From positions 1 through 64,000 of the forward strand of contig NZ_JABBNB010000013.1 in the NCBI RefSeq assembly GCF_012933505.1: a DNA stretch of 64,000 nucleotides, given 5' to 3'. The notes beneath the pieces are model-generated. The model had not been told where the DNA came from and did no database searches. It saw only the letters and a list, made by a program, of their open reading frames with translations. The position numbers were made by a program, and so were the translations under genes. Shown in pieces: positions 24,231 to 33,608 of the stretch (its first letter is position 1; the number at the start of each line of letters is the position of its first letter). This DNA is from Gordonia asplenii. GTDB lineage: Bacteria; Actinomycetota; Actinomycetes; Mycobacteriales; Mycobacteriaceae.

Positions 24231-25424
24231 TCAGGCTTCGGCGGCCGCGAGTGCGGGAGCGTTCGACGTCGGCTTGCGGCGAATGCGTTCGACGAAGGTC
24301 TCGATCCGCGTTCGCAGGGCCTCGGCGGGATTGCCTTCGTGTTCGGTCTCGATGAGCAGGAGCGGAATGCCTTGGGCGTCAAGCGCTTTGCGGAGTTCGG
24401 GATAGTAGAGCATGTGCGGTTCGCAGAATTTGGCCATCAGCACCACGACGCCCTGTGATCCGCTGGCGCGCAACGAGTCGATCAAATGCGTGTCCCAGTC
24501 GACCTCGACGGTGATTCTGGTCGGGCAGGGTTCGGTGAGGTTGCGATCGAGGTACCACTGTGCGAGGGCATCGAAGGGATCACCGCTCTCGGCGACGTCG
24601 GTCGAGATGTAGCGGTACCCGGTGTAGAGGTCGTCGTCGACGACGAGGGCGCCGGCCTCTTCGATGGTGTCGAGCACTGCCGGCTTCGGCGCGTGGCAGA
24701 AATGCCCGGACAGGTGCAGCCGGATCAGATCGTCGGACGCTTCAACGGGCGGATTCAGCTCGGCCAGAAGCTCTTTCAGAAGTCTTGTGTGCTCGGCGAC
24801 GTCCATCACCATCGACGACTTCACCAGGGTCTGCATCTGGGTGGGTGTGATGCGTACGCGTCCGGAGCGGCGCAGATCGTAGAGCTCGCGCAATAGTCGG
24901 CGATCGGCGTTGAAGGCCGCGATGCTCGCGGTCAGCGCGCTTGAGGTGATCGGCGTCGCGGTGGTCTTCTCGATCTCGGCGGCGAGTTCGTCGATGCGGC
25001 CGTGCACGCGCGGCTTGGTCCATGGATCGTCCATCGAACTGGTGAACTGGGCGAAGTGCACCGGCGCCGACGGGTGGGCCCAACGTATGACGTCGACCGC
25101 GCCGAGTAGTTGAACGCAATGATCGGCGGTCACGAACGCGTCGAAGACGTCCAGTTCGCCGACGGCGGCTTGGTCGGCCACGCTGCGGGTGTACCCGCAG
25201 TAGAACTCCGCGAGCAAGCTGCGGCCTTCGGTGATCGGAGTCTGGCTCTCCTGAATGACCACCGGTAGCGCGCCCGCGGCGTGTGCGAGCTCGCCGGGGA
25301 AATTCATTGGGAAACAACCGATTACGGCAGCGGAATGCGTCGCCTTCCAGGTCGCCGCGTAGCCGGCGGGGTCGTCGGCCGCAGCGCGCAGGGTCGACAG
25401 GATGGTGGGGTTCAGCTCGCTCAT
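24231..25424 (-). CDS. 2-hydroxyacyl-CoA dehydratase / benzoyl-CoA reductase subunit, short chain (HgdB/BcrC-like)
   Basis: This 397-residue protein opens with CFPMNFPGELAHAAGALP, the typical start of the BcrC/BadD/HgdB family. C76 (FYCGYTRS), C103 (ADHCVQLL) and C334 (KFCEPHMLYYPEL) match the three conserved cluster ligands. The C-terminal GIPLLLIETEHEGN is also a family hallmark. It is the first gene of the operon, with GAGGAGC before ATG, and reads away from the PaaX-like regulator. No ferredoxin or ferredoxin-reducing enzyme gene is visible in this window, so the electron donor must be elsewhere. Confidence 0.9.
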   Translation of the reverse strand: MSELNPTILSTLRAAADDPAGYAATWKATHSAAVIGCFPMNFPGELAHAAGALPVVIQESQTPITEGRSLLAEFYCGYTRSVADQAAVGELDVFDAFVTADHCVQLLGAVDVIRWAHPSAPVHFAQFTSSMDDPWTKPRVHGRIDELAAEIEKTTATPITSSALTASIAAFNADRRLLRELYDLRRSGRVRITPTQMQTLVKSSMVMDVAEHTRLLKELLAELNPPVEASDDLIRLHLSGHFCHAPKPAVLDTIEEAGALVVDDDLYTGYRYISTDVAESGDPFDALAQWYLDRNLTEPCPTRITVEVDWDTHLIDSLRASGSQGVVVLMAKFCEPHMLYYPELRKALDAQGIPLLLIETEHEGNPAEALRTRIETFVERIRRKPTSNAPALAAAEA

Positions 25425-25488
25425 GTGAAAGCTCCTCGACTGTGGTCGGCGGCTCCCGCGGGACGTCGTCGCGACGCGGTGGCTCGGT

Positions 25489-25540
25489 GTTGATAATACG
25501 ATATGGGAGAGAATATTGCTAGAAGTGTCAAATGAATGGT
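25489..25540. promoter_or_regulatory. AT-rich divergent promoter of the reductase/dehydratase operon and the PaaX-like gene
   Basis: In the 168-bp gap between the HgdB/BcrC-like gene and the PaaX-like gene, bases 25489-25540 are strikingly AT-rich (TGATAATACGATATGG, then GAGAATATTGCTAG). Imperfect dyads such as TAATACGATAT and AATATTGCTA are visible. It is the likely promoter-operator region for PaaX-type control. The GntR-type 13-mer is not present here. Confidence 0.5.
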
Positions 25541-25592
25541 GCACGGCAGGTCGGTTGGCGCCGTGCGGTGCGGATAGGTGAGGATGAGAGCC

Positions 25593-26432
25593 ATGGCTGA
25601 CAACCCGAACGGCGCTGCCAAAGACCCGCTGTCGTCGGGTTCGGCACGATCGGCCCTGATCACCGCACTCGGTGACCTGGTGGAGCCGTGCGGAGATCAA
25701 CCGGTGCGCACCGCGGCGCTGGTCTACGTGTTGAAGGCGCTGGGGTTCTCCGAGCACGCCGCTCGGCAGGCGATCGCCCGTACCGGTGCCGCCGGCTTGA
25801 TCGACGCCGAGCGCGACGGACGGGAGACGCGGTGGCGGCTCACCGACAAGGCGCACCGGTTGTTCACCGAAGGCGACAGTCGGGTCTTCTCCACCGATGT
25901 CGACATCACGCGCTGGGATGGGCGATGGTTGGTGGTCAACGTGCCCATTCCCGAGTCGCTTCGCTCGACACGCAAGCGACTGTATGCGGCGCTGCAGTGG
26001 GCGGGACTCGGGAACCCCGCGCCCGGGCTGTGGGTCACCCCGCACGTCAATCGGGCAGCGGAGGTGCACAAGACGATCGAGTCACTCGGGCTGGAGCGGT
26101 ACGCGGTTGCCTTTGTCGGTGGACTTTCGGTCCCGGGCATCTCCGAAGCTGACCTCGTCGCCCGCTCCTGGGATCTCGCCGCGGCCGAACAGGCCTATGA
26201 CGAACTCTGCAAGCGTTACGACGGTCGTCGTTTCGAGGGTGTCGACGATCAGCTCGTCGCGCACCTGCAGTTGGCAGACGCCTTGCGGCACATGGCATAT
26301 ATCGATCCGCGACTACCCGAGGTATTGCTGCCGGACTGGCCCGGCCTGCGCTACGCGAAGCGCCTGACCGCGCTGCGCGCCGAGTGGACACCGGCGGCGC
26401 ACCAGCGGTGGCGGGAGATCGCCGCGGGCTGA
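25593..26432 (+). CDS. PaaX-family transcriptional regulator
   Basis: This 279-residue protein has the PaaX N-terminal winged helix (ARSALITALGDLV, VYVLKALGFSEHAARQAI, RETRWRLTDKA, about residues 18-90) and the PaaX C-terminal region (WDGRWLVVNVPI, LRRM-like helices, LPDWPGLRYAKRL). E. coli PaaX represses phenylacetate genes and is released by phenylacetyl-CoA, so this protein may sense an aromatic or alicyclic CoA ester. ATG 25593 has GAGG eight bases upstream; starts at 25578 and 25584 are possible. It is divergent from the reductase/dehydratase operon. Confidence 0.88.
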   Translation: MADNPNGAAKDPLSSGSARSALITALGDLVEPCGDQPVRTAALVYVLKALGFSEHAARQAIARTGAAGLIDAERDGRETRWRLTDKAHRLFTEGDSRVFSTDVDITRWDGRWLVVNVPIPESLRSTRKRLYAALQWAGLGNPAPGLWVTPHVNRAAEVHKTIESLGLERYAVAFVGGLSVPGISEADLVARSWDLAAAEQAYDELCKRYDGRRFEGVDDQLVAHLQLADALRHMAYIDPRLPEVLLPDWPGLRYAKRLTALRAEWTPAAHQRWREIAAG

Positions 26433-26442
26433 GCGGCCCGTC

Positions 26443-27345
26443 TCACGTCGTGCGCTGCGCCTTGCTCGACGCCGTCGCAGCTTTCGCCGAGTCCTTGATC
26501 TGCTGCCAGTCGGCGTCGCCGAGCGACGTCAGGCCAGCGAAAGTTCCCGGGCCGGCGAGCATTTGGGCGCCGTCCATCGCGATGGTCTGCCCGGTCAGGT
26601 AGTCGCAGGCGTCGGAGAGCAGGAACATCGTCAGGTTGGCGAGTTCGGCGATGGTGCCGGTGCGGCCGGCCGGAATCTGATCGGCCTGCGTGGCGCCGAC
26701 CGAACTCTTGTCGGTGGGGTTGAGCATCTCCCAGGCGTAGTCGGTCGGAATCGGTCCGGGCGCAAGGGCATTGAGGCGGATTCGGTACTTGGCCCACTCG
26801 ACCGCCAAGGACATGGTCATCGAATGCACCGCGGCCTTGGCCATCGCCGAGGGCACCACGAAAGCCGACCCGGTCCACACCCACGTGGTCAGCGTGGAGA
26901 GCACGCTGCCGGGCAGGCCGTCGGCGATCCAGCGTCTGCCCGCGGCGTGCGTGGTGTGAAACGAGCCGTTCATCACGGTGCTCGTGATCGCCGAAAAGGC
27001 GCGTGGGCTCAGATCTTTCGTCTGAGCGATGAAGTTCGCCGCGGCGTTGTTCACCACTCCGGTCAGCGGACCGTGATCGGACCAGATGCGTCCCATGGTG
27101 TCGTCGACGCTGTCGTAGTCGCGGACGTCGACGGTGTGGAAGAACACCGAGCCGGGGCGGTTGGCCGACGCCTCTGCGGCAGCTTCGGCCAGCACCGGCT
27201 CGCGTCGGCCCCACAGATGTACCTCGGCACCGTGGTCGGCCAGGTGGCGGGCGACGCCGCGGCCGAGGCCGGTACCGCCGCCGGTGATCAGGATGCGCTT
27301 ACCGTCGAGCACCGATGGAGTGAACGGACTGGTTGCCTCCGGCAT
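26443..27345 (-). CDS. 2,4-dienoyl-CoA reductase-like SDR
   Basis: This 300-residue SDR matches what I remember of the DECR family: GGGTGLGRGVA, NNAAANF (N100), GSAFVVPSAMAKAAVHSM with S166 and K170, VEWAKYRIRLN and PGPIPT. DECR-type enzymes reduce 2,4-dienoyl-CoAs with NADPH, and R47-R48 after the second strand (WGRR) fit NADPH binding. The Tyr of mammalian DECR appears as Trp. It starts next to the BadI-like gene; a GTG at 27357 abuts that stop, but ATG 27345 has AGGTGA at good spacing. It could reduce a cyclohexadiene-carboxyl-CoA formed by ring reduction. Confidence 0.82.
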   Translation of the reverse strand: MPEATSPFTPSVLDGKRILITGGGTGLGRGVARHLADHGAEVHLWGRREPVLAEAAAEASANRPGSVFFHTVDVRDYDSVDDTMGRIWSDHGPLTGVVNNAAANFIAQTKDLSPRAFSAITSTVMNGSFHTTHAAGRRWIADGLPGSVLSTLTTWVWTGSAFVVPSAMAKAAVHSMTMSLAVEWAKYRIRLNALAPGPIPTDYAWEMLNPTDKSSVGATQADQIPAGRTGTIAELANLTMFLLSDACDYLTGQTIAMDGAQMLAGPGTFAGLTSLGDADWQQIKDSAKAATASSKAQRTT

Positions 27346-27357
27346 CGCCCGCGTCAC

Positions 27358-28152
<795 letters not shown>

Positions 28153-28207
28153 CAGACGTCGGTGTCCTCTCATCGGGTGGTGCGGGGAAAAGTCTCGTTG
28201 TGGTCAT

Positions 28208-28220
28208 TAGGACTGACCAT
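28208..28220. promoter_or_regulatory. GntR-type operator, site 5 (TAGGACTGACCAT)
   Basis: The reverse complement, ATGGTCAGTCCTA, fits the 13-bp motif. It lies about 55 bp upstream of the BadI-like start and just behind the LuxR-type gene ending at 28262. Confidence 0.58.
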
Positions 28221-28261
28221 TTGCAATACCGTACCTTTATTGCCGGGGATGGGCAAGGGCC

Positions 28262-29323
28262 TCAGCTGTCGAGGAACAGCGAGATCGCTTCGGATCGATT
28301 GACCGCGCCGACCTTGCGCAGGATCTTCTTCACGTGCGATTTGACGGTCTCCACGCTGATCGCCAGTCGGTCGGCGATCTCCGCGTTCGACGCGCCGAGT
28401 GCGATCAGGCGCATCACGTCGATCTCCCGCCCGGTCAGCAAGCGCTCGATCGCCTGATTCGCCGGCGTCGGGCGATCGTCGGCATCGGGGACCGCGTCGA
28501 TGGTGAGTTCGGCCGTGGCGATCCGCCCGGCGTCGGCCACCAGCGCGGCGACCCGGTCGGCGAGGATCTCGTGGTGGCGATGGATCCGGTCGGCCGACGA
28601 TCCGCGTTCGGCCACGGCCGCGACCGCACTCGCATACAGCGCCAGTAGTTCGGCGTCGTCGGCGGTTACCGGCAACTGCGGCGCCGGTGCCGCGTAGATC
28701 ATCCCGGCGATTCGACGATCGGTGCGTACCGGTGCGGCGACGTACGCGGTCGTGCCCAGCAGCCGACCGATCATCGGCGTCGCCGATGTTCCGTCGACGA
28801 GTCGGACATCCGGATCGCTTCCGGTGCAGCACTTTTCGACGTCGCCCGGCGGATACGTCACAGGTGCCGTCGAGGCTGCCGGGAGCGGGCCGGCCGAGCC
28901 GGCGCACGCGGTCACAATCCACTGTGTGCCGTCGACGACCGAGTGCGCGACCGCGGCGAAACCGGCCGCGTCGACGAGTTCGGAGCACAATTGCGCGGGA
29001 AGGCTGTGTCGATGCGGGTGGGTGGTCAATCGTCGAATCGACGCCGCCAGTGAGTCGATGCGTTGACGGCCCCGGTCGGCGATGAACTGTCGCAGGCTCA
29101 ACTGGATGTGCAGTGACCGTGACACCAGTGCCACGTCTTCGGCGCTCAACGCATTCCCGGCAGCGCCACGTTCCAGTGCGATGCGAACGGATTCCTCGGC
29201 ATCGGATACGACGTCGTCGGTCGACGTCTCGGCGTGGGCGCCCGAGATGCCCAGCGCGCGTCGCAACTCGCCGTCGAGCTCGGCGAGAGTCACCGTGAGG
29301 CGAGCCGCGCCGGCGAGTCTCAC
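28262..29323 (-). CDS. GAF-LuxR transcriptional regulator, downstream member of a pair
   Basis: This 353-residue protein has a central GAF-like sensor (about residues 100-240; AGFAAVAHSVVDG, MIYAAPA) and a C-terminal LuxR helix-turn-helix (LTGREIDVMRLIALGASNAEIADRL, here only SNAEIADRLAISVETVKSH cited). There is no receiver Asp, so it is not a response regulator. Its GTG overlaps the TGA of the upstream paralogue (GTGA), so both are made together. Such GAF-LuxR proteins often activate catabolic genes in response to an aromatic or alcohol ligand; the neighbouring alcohol dehydrogenase or BadI unit are possible targets. Confidence 0.83.
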   Translation of the reverse strand: MRLAGAARLTVTLAELDGELRRALGISGAHAETSTDDVVSDAEESVRIALERGAAGNALSAEDVALVSRSLHIQLSLRQFIADRGRQRIDSLAASIRRLTTHPHRHSLPAQLCSELVDAAGFAAVAHSVVDGTQWIVTACAGSAGPLPAASTAPVTYPPGDVEKCCTGSDPDVRLVDGTSATPMIGRLLGTTAYVAAPVRTDRRIAGMIYAAPAPQLPVTADDAELLALYASAVAAVAERGSSADRIHRHHEILADRVAALVADAGRIATAELTIDAVPDADDRPTPANQAIERLLTGREIDVMRLIALGASNAEIADRLAISVETVKSHVKKILRKVGAVNRSEAISLFLDS

Positions 29324-30447
29324 GCGGGCGCCTTCGCGCTGAGCCGACCGCCGATCTGCACGAACCGGGCGACAGCGGCAGACCGAGTGGACGTCCCGAG
29401 TTTTCTCGTGATCTGTTTGACGTGCGACTTCACGGTTTCCTCGGAGATCACCAGGGAGCGCGCGATCTGCGCATTGGTCGCGCCGATTGCTATGTGCCCC
29501 AATACCTCTCGCTCGCGCGACGTCAGCACGTCGGCGGAGATGTCCGGGCGCGCAGCGGATACCGGCGCGACGATCGGCGACGTCGCGCGCGGGCCGGCGA
29601 CGTCGTCGAGCGCGGTGAGTTCGGCGGTGATGTCCCCGAACATCTCATCGACTCGGGTCGAACTGCGTGCCAGTCGGTCGGCGAGGATCGCTCGCTCGAA
29701 TACGCTCGACAGGCACTCGCTGAGCGCGGCGACCAGACTAAGGTCGGTTGCTGAGATCTGCCGGTCCGTCGGACGGTCGACGTGCAGGATGGCGATCACG
29801 CGTCCCTGCGACACGATCGGGGCGACGACGTAGCCCACCGTGTGAGCGACCGCGACGATCTCCTTGAACGTCCGTCGATCACTGTCGGGCTGCGAAGTCA
29901 TCGACGGTGTGCGGGTGCGGACGACGGAAGATTCCAGGGGCGCGTCGGCGAGCGAGATCTGGGCACCGGTGACGTAGGAACGGAATGCGGTGTTATCCGG
30001 GCCGTCGTCGGATTCGAAGTGCAGATGTTTGGGCAGCCACACGGCGGCGTGAACCGAGGACAGCATCGCCCGTCCGAACGACAGGCCCCGGCAGACTCGC
30101 GCGGGGATCTCGGTGATGAGATCGGAGGTGGTCGATTGCAGCAGGTCATCGACGGTGTGCCGGACTTCGCCCACTGACCGGATGGCGCTGGTGGCGTCGT
30201 CGCGCAGCCGTTGCGTCTGGAGCTGGTGTACCCGGTAGAGGGCGCGGCACGCGGCAAGGCGGCGGTCGTCGGACAGCGTCGGGCGTGACACTTCTTGTTC
30301 GGCACGCCGGCGGGCCGCGGCGAGCGCGGCATCGACACTTTCCGCCGGTACTTGCGGGATACCGAGGAGATCGGCCACCTCGTCGAGTTCGCGTCGGGTG
30401 CGTGAAGAGCTGTGCGCGATCTGGGCGGTCGTGATCGACTGTGGCAT
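29320..30447 (-). CDS. GAF-LuxR transcriptional regulator, upstream member of a pair
   Basis: This 375-residue protein has a long N-terminal helical part, a GAF-like domain (about residues 115-270; VGYVVAPIVSQGRVIAILHV) and a C-terminal LuxR domain (LTSREREVLGHIAIG, ISEETVKSHVKQI). It shares its architecture with the following gene, suggesting tandem duplication with divergence. A GntR-type site (30474-30486) lies about 27 bp upstream of the start, which would place the pair under the cluster regulator. Confidence 0.83.
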   Translation of the reverse strand: MPQSITTAQIAHSSSRTRRELDEVADLLGIPQVPAESVDAALAAARRRAEQEVSRPTLSDDRRLAACRALYRVHQLQTQRLRDDATSAIRSVGEVRHTVDDLLQSTTSDLITEIPARVCRGLSFGRAMLSSVHAAVWLPKHLHFESDDGPDNTAFRSYVTGAQISLADAPLESSVVRTRTPSMTSQPDSDRRTFKEIVAVAHTVGYVVAPIVSQGRVIAILHVDRPTDRQISATDLSLVAALSECLSSVFERAILADRLARSSTRVDEMFGDITAELTALDDVAGPRATSPIVAPVSAARPDISADVLTSREREVLGHIAIGATNAQIARSLVISEETVKSHVKQITRKLGTSTRSAAVARFVQIGGRLSAKAPA

Positions 30448-30473
30448 GAACCCGCTCCCAAGTCTTGGATCAA

Positions 30474-30486
30474 TGATCAGACCATA
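30474..30486. promoter_or_regulatory. GntR-type operator, site 6 (TGATCAGACCATA)
   Basis: The reverse complement is TATGGTCTGATCA. It is directly upstream of the first GAF-LuxR gene. The left half is degenerate compared with the other sites. Confidence 0.5.
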
Positions 30487-30521
30487 CAGCTAGGCTGATA
30501 GTTTCGCCAGGCCCTTCCCAT

Positions 30522-30660
30522 TGGTTGAGCGAGGCGCAGCCGAGTCGAAACCACCGAACTCACCCAATCGGATGTGTCGCCATGGTTTCGACTCGCTCGT
30601 CGCTAACGCTCCTCACGGCTCAACCAGCGGAGGGGCCCAACCGTCGGTGAGTCCAGGCTC
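30522..30660. repeat. Dispersed palindromic repeat, copy 2
   Basis: GGTTGAGCGAGG...GAGTCGAAACC (30523-30552) and GGTTTCGACTCGC...GGCTCAACC (30584-30625) are inverted arms separated by about 30 bp. The right half is almost identical to 13166-13212, and the flank to TCCAGGC (30652-30658) also matches copy 1. It fills the gap between the LuxR pair and the convergently ending alcohol dehydrogenase side. Nothing else is visible here. Confidence 0.8.
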
Positions 30661-30687
30661 AACCAAGAGTGGGGTATTGCGGTCGTA

Positions 30688-31794
30688 TCAGCCCTCGAAG
30701 GTCAGTACCGGCTTGACGGTCAACCCGTCATGCTGGTCGGCGACAGCGGTGTTGATCGCGGTGAACGGATAGGTCTTGACCAACTTGTCCAGGGGCAACC
30801 GGCCCGCGCGGTAGTGCTCGACGAGCTCGGGGATGAAGTCGTCCGGCACGCTGTCACCTTCGATGATGCCGGTGATGGTCAGGCCCCGTGTCAAACCGGC
30901 GATGATGTTGTAGCCGACGGCTGCGGTCGGATCGGAGGGTACGCCGATCAGGCCGATCACCGCGCGCACCGCGACGGCGGGAATCAGTCCTTCGATCACC
31001 GACGGGATGCCGGTGGTGTCGACGACGTAGTTCACACCGCCGGGCACGATCTGTCGAATGCGTTCTGCGACATCGCCGTCGCGCGGATCGAGGGCATGGG
31101 TGGCGCCGAGTTCGAGGGCGAGTTCGCGCCGCGCCTGCGTCAACTCGACGACGATGATCTCCGCGCACTCCTGCAGCACGGCACCCATGACCGCGGAGAG
31201 CCCGACCGATCCGCCGCCGACGATCGCGATCGTCGACCCCTTCTCGGCCGCGAGTGAGCGGGTGACCGCGCCGACGCCGGTCTGTATCCCGCACCCCAGC
31301 GGCGCGAGGAGTTCGAAGGGGATGTCGGAGTCGACCTTCACGGTGTTGCGTTCATTGGCCAAAGCGACTGTCGCGAAAGAGGACTGGCCGAAGAACATTC
31401 CGCTGACCGGGCCGTCGGCGCCGGAGAGCGGCCGACTGCCGTCGGCGCGAACGCCGCCGTAATTGAGGGCGAGGAAGTTCTCGCAGTACGACTGCCGGCC
31501 CGACGTGCAGGTGGCGCAGGTGCCACAACTGTTGAAGGTGAGGCTGACTCGATCGCCTGGCGCGACCTTGGTGACACCGTCGCCGACGGCGATGACGGTG
31601 CCTGCTCCCTCGTGGCCCACGACGCCGGGAAACGCGATCGGTAGGACGCCGTCGCGCGCGGCGAGGTCGGTGTGACAGAGGCCGGCCGCGGCGATCTGGA
31701 CGAGGACCTCGCCAGCCGCCGGGCCGTCGATGTCGATCTCGGCGAGGGTGAACTCACTTCCGGTGGCGGTGAGCAGAGCTGCGGTTGACTTCAT
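30688..31794 (-). CDS. Zinc-dependent MDR alcohol dehydrogenase (aryl-alcohol type)
   Basis: This 368-residue medium-chain dehydrogenase has the catalytic-zinc residues in GLCHTDLAARDG and GHEGAGTV, a structural zinc site CGTCATCTSGRQSYC, and the NAD-binding GGGSVG. The LTFNSCGTCATC and GCGIQTGVGAV pattern is like benzyl/aryl-alcohol dehydrogenases (XylB/AreB type). It would oxidise an alcohol to an aldehyde using NAD. It diverges from the CoA ligase at 31986 and shares a GntR-type operator with it, suggesting that the pathway can start from an alcohol. Confidence 0.88.
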   Translation of the reverse strand: MKSTAALLTATGSEFTLAEIDIDGPAAGEVLVQIAAAGLCHTDLAARDGVLPIAFPGVVGHEGAGTVIAVGDGVTKVAPGDRVSLTFNSCGTCATCTSGRQSYCENFLALNYGGVRADGSRPLSGADGPVSGMFFGQSSFATVALANERNTVKVDSDIPFELLAPLGCGIQTGVGAVTRSLAAEKGSTIAIVGGGSVGLSAVMGAVLQECAEIIVVELTQARRELALELGATHALDPRDGDVAERIRQIVPGGVNYVVDTTGIPSVIEGLIPAVAVRAVIGLIGVPSDPTAAVGYNIIAGLTRGLTITGIIEGDSVPDDFIPELVEHYRAGRLPLDKLVKTYPFTAINTAVADQHDGLTVKPVLTFEG

Positions 31795-31918
31795 CGTGTC
31801 TCCTGGGATTCATCCGACGGTTCGACCGGAGCGGGCGTCGTCCGAGCCGAGTGGCGGCCGGTGAACCGGGCCGCGGGTATCAGCATCAGGCAGCTGTGCA
31901 AATTATGCAACCAAATTT

Positions 31919-31931
31919 ATGGTTAGACCTA
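31919..31931. promoter_or_regulatory. GntR-type operator, site 7 (ATGGTTAGACCTA)
   Basis: It lies in the 191-bp divergent promoter between the alcohol dehydrogenase and the CoA ligase. Next to it, TTATGCAACCA (31903-31913) repeats in reverse complement the sequence TGGTTGCATAA at 20470-20480, the promoter of the SRPBCC-LLM unit. Confidence 0.58.
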
Positions 31932-31985
31932 AACGAGGTACCGAACTAGAGTGATGTCCTAAGCACAGCAGAAGGAGCCGATCAC

Positions 31986-33608
31986 ATGACACTCACCGAA
32001 TCGTCGTGGCCCGCCGTGGCGAGCACCGGAGTTCGAGACATCACGCTGCCGCAGTTGATGCGCGAAGCGGCTGCGGCACAGCCGGATCGGATCGCGTTGG
32101 TCGACGCGGTCACCGACCCGGGAAGCAGGAGACAGTGGACCTACCGGGAACTCGTCGCCGACATCGAGCGATATGCACACGCGCTGCTGGCCGACTTCAG
32201 CCCGGGCGATCGGATCGGAATCTTCGCACCCAACAGCGCTGACTGGATCATCCTGCAGCAAGCGATCGCCATGGCCGGCATGGTGGTCGTCGCGGCCAAT
32301 CCGGCCTACCGGACCGACGAGTTGGAATACGTGCTGCGCCAGTCGGAAGCGTCGGGGATCTTCTACTGCCGCGAGTACCGGGGCGCAGACTTGGCCGCCA
32401 TCGTCGCCACGGCGACGGCGGCGGTGCCGAGTGTGCGGTCGGCGGTGCCCGACGACCGGTGGTCGGCGTTCGCCGACGGCGCCGCGCGGACGGCTCTGCC
32501 CGACGTCGCACCAACCGATCCGGTGCAGATTCAATACACCTCCGGCACAACGGGATTCCCCAAGGGCGCGCTGCTGCACCACAAGGGGATCGTGAACGAG
32601 GCGACCTTCGTCTTCGAACGAGCGGGCATGCCCGACGGCGGAGTCTGCATCAATGCCATGCCGATGTATCACATCGGCGGCGGCGCGGTGACCGAACTCG
32701 GTACCTTCGCCGCTCGTGGCACCTACGTCGTGCTCCCCGGATTCGATCCGGCGTCGGTACTCGAAGCCTACGAAACCTACCGCGGCACACACGGTCTGCT
32801 GGTTCCGACGATGTTGCTCGCACTGCTCGATCATCCCGACGCCGCGACCCGCGACCTGTCGAGCATGCAGACGGTGCTGTCGGGTGCGGCCGCCGTCCCG
32901 GAGGAGCTGGTCCGCCGCGTCACCCACGAGTGGGACTGCGACTTCTCGATTCTGTTCGGGCAGACGGAGATGCACGGCGTGATCAGCCAGACCAGGATCG
33001 CCGACCGTCCCGAGGATCAGGCGTCGACGGTGGGCAGGCCGCTGCCGGAACTCGAAGTGCGCCTTGTCGATCCCGTGACGGCAGCGGTCGTCGGACTCGG
33101 TGAGCAGGGGGAGATCTGTTGCCGCGGTTATCAGAACATGCTCGGCTACTACAACATGCCGGAGGAGACCGCGCACACCATCGACGCCGACGGATGGCTG
33201 CACATGGGTGATCTCGCGACCATGGACGAACGTGGTTTCCTGAAGATCACCGGACGCCTGAAGGAGATGATCATCCGCGGTGGAATGAACATCTATCCGC
33301 GCGAGATCGAGGAGTTGTTGTTCACCCATCCGGCGATCGGAGACGTCATCGTCGTCGGTGTGCCGCACGAGTACTGGGGCGAGGAGATCGCGGCCGTGAT
33401 CCGGCCGGCCGGTGCGAATCCCGACCCGTTCGAGCTGAAAGAGTGGTGCCGCGAACGCATTTCGGCGCACAAGGTGCCGACCTCATGGTTCTTCACCGAC
33501 GACTTTCCGATGACGCCGTCGGGCAAGATTCAGAAATTCAAAGTCCGCGACACCATCGTCGCCGGTGACCTGGTGCCCGAGGCGGTCACCGGCGGCGTGA
33601 CTCAGTAG
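31986..33608 (+). CDS. AMP-forming acyl-CoA ligase (FadD/AliA-like)
   Basis: This 540-residue ligase has the P-loop YTSGTTGFPKGALLHH (about residue 184), GQTEMHGVIS, GWLHMGDLATMDERGF, the core GRLKEMIIRGGMNIYPREIE and C-terminal TPSGKIQKFKV with the catalytic Lys. AAGGAG stands before the ATG. In the proposed scheme it would activate cyclohexanecarboxylate or a similar acid (the AliA step); medium-chain fatty acid activation is equally compatible with sequence. It converges on the acyl-CoA dehydrogenase at 33602 with a 7-bp overlap, and both appear to be under GntR-type sites. Confidence 0.88.
   Translation: MTLTESSWPAVASTGVRDITLPQLMREAAAAQPDRIALVDAVTDPGSRRQWTYRELVADIERYAHALLADFSPGDRIGIFAPNSADWIILQQAIAMAGMVVVAANPAYRTDELEYVLRQSEASGIFYCREYRGADLAAIVATATAAVPSVRSAVPDDRWSAFADGAARTALPDVAPTDPVQIQYTSGTTGFPKGALLHHKGIVNEATFVFERAGMPDGGVCINAMPMYHIGGGAVTELGTFAARGTYVVLPGFDPASVLEAYETYRGTHGLLVPTMLLALLDHPDAATRDLSSMQTVLSGAAAVPEELVRRVTHEWDCDFSILFGQTEMHGVISQTRIADRPEDQASTVGRPLPELEVRLVDPVTAAVVGLGEQGEICCRGYQNMLGYYNMPEETAHTIDADGWLHMGDLATMDERGFLKITGRLKEMIIRGGMNIYPREIEELLFTHPAIGDVIVVGVPHEYWGEEIAAVIRPAGANPDPFELKEWCRERISAHKVPTSWFFTDDFPMTPSGKIQKFKVRDTIVAGDLVPEAVTGGVTQ

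Noticed and set aside
22268..24382. 704-codon reverse frame overlapping the dehydratase and ATPase genes
   Set aside because: Arg-rich shadow of two real genes in another frame of the same strand.
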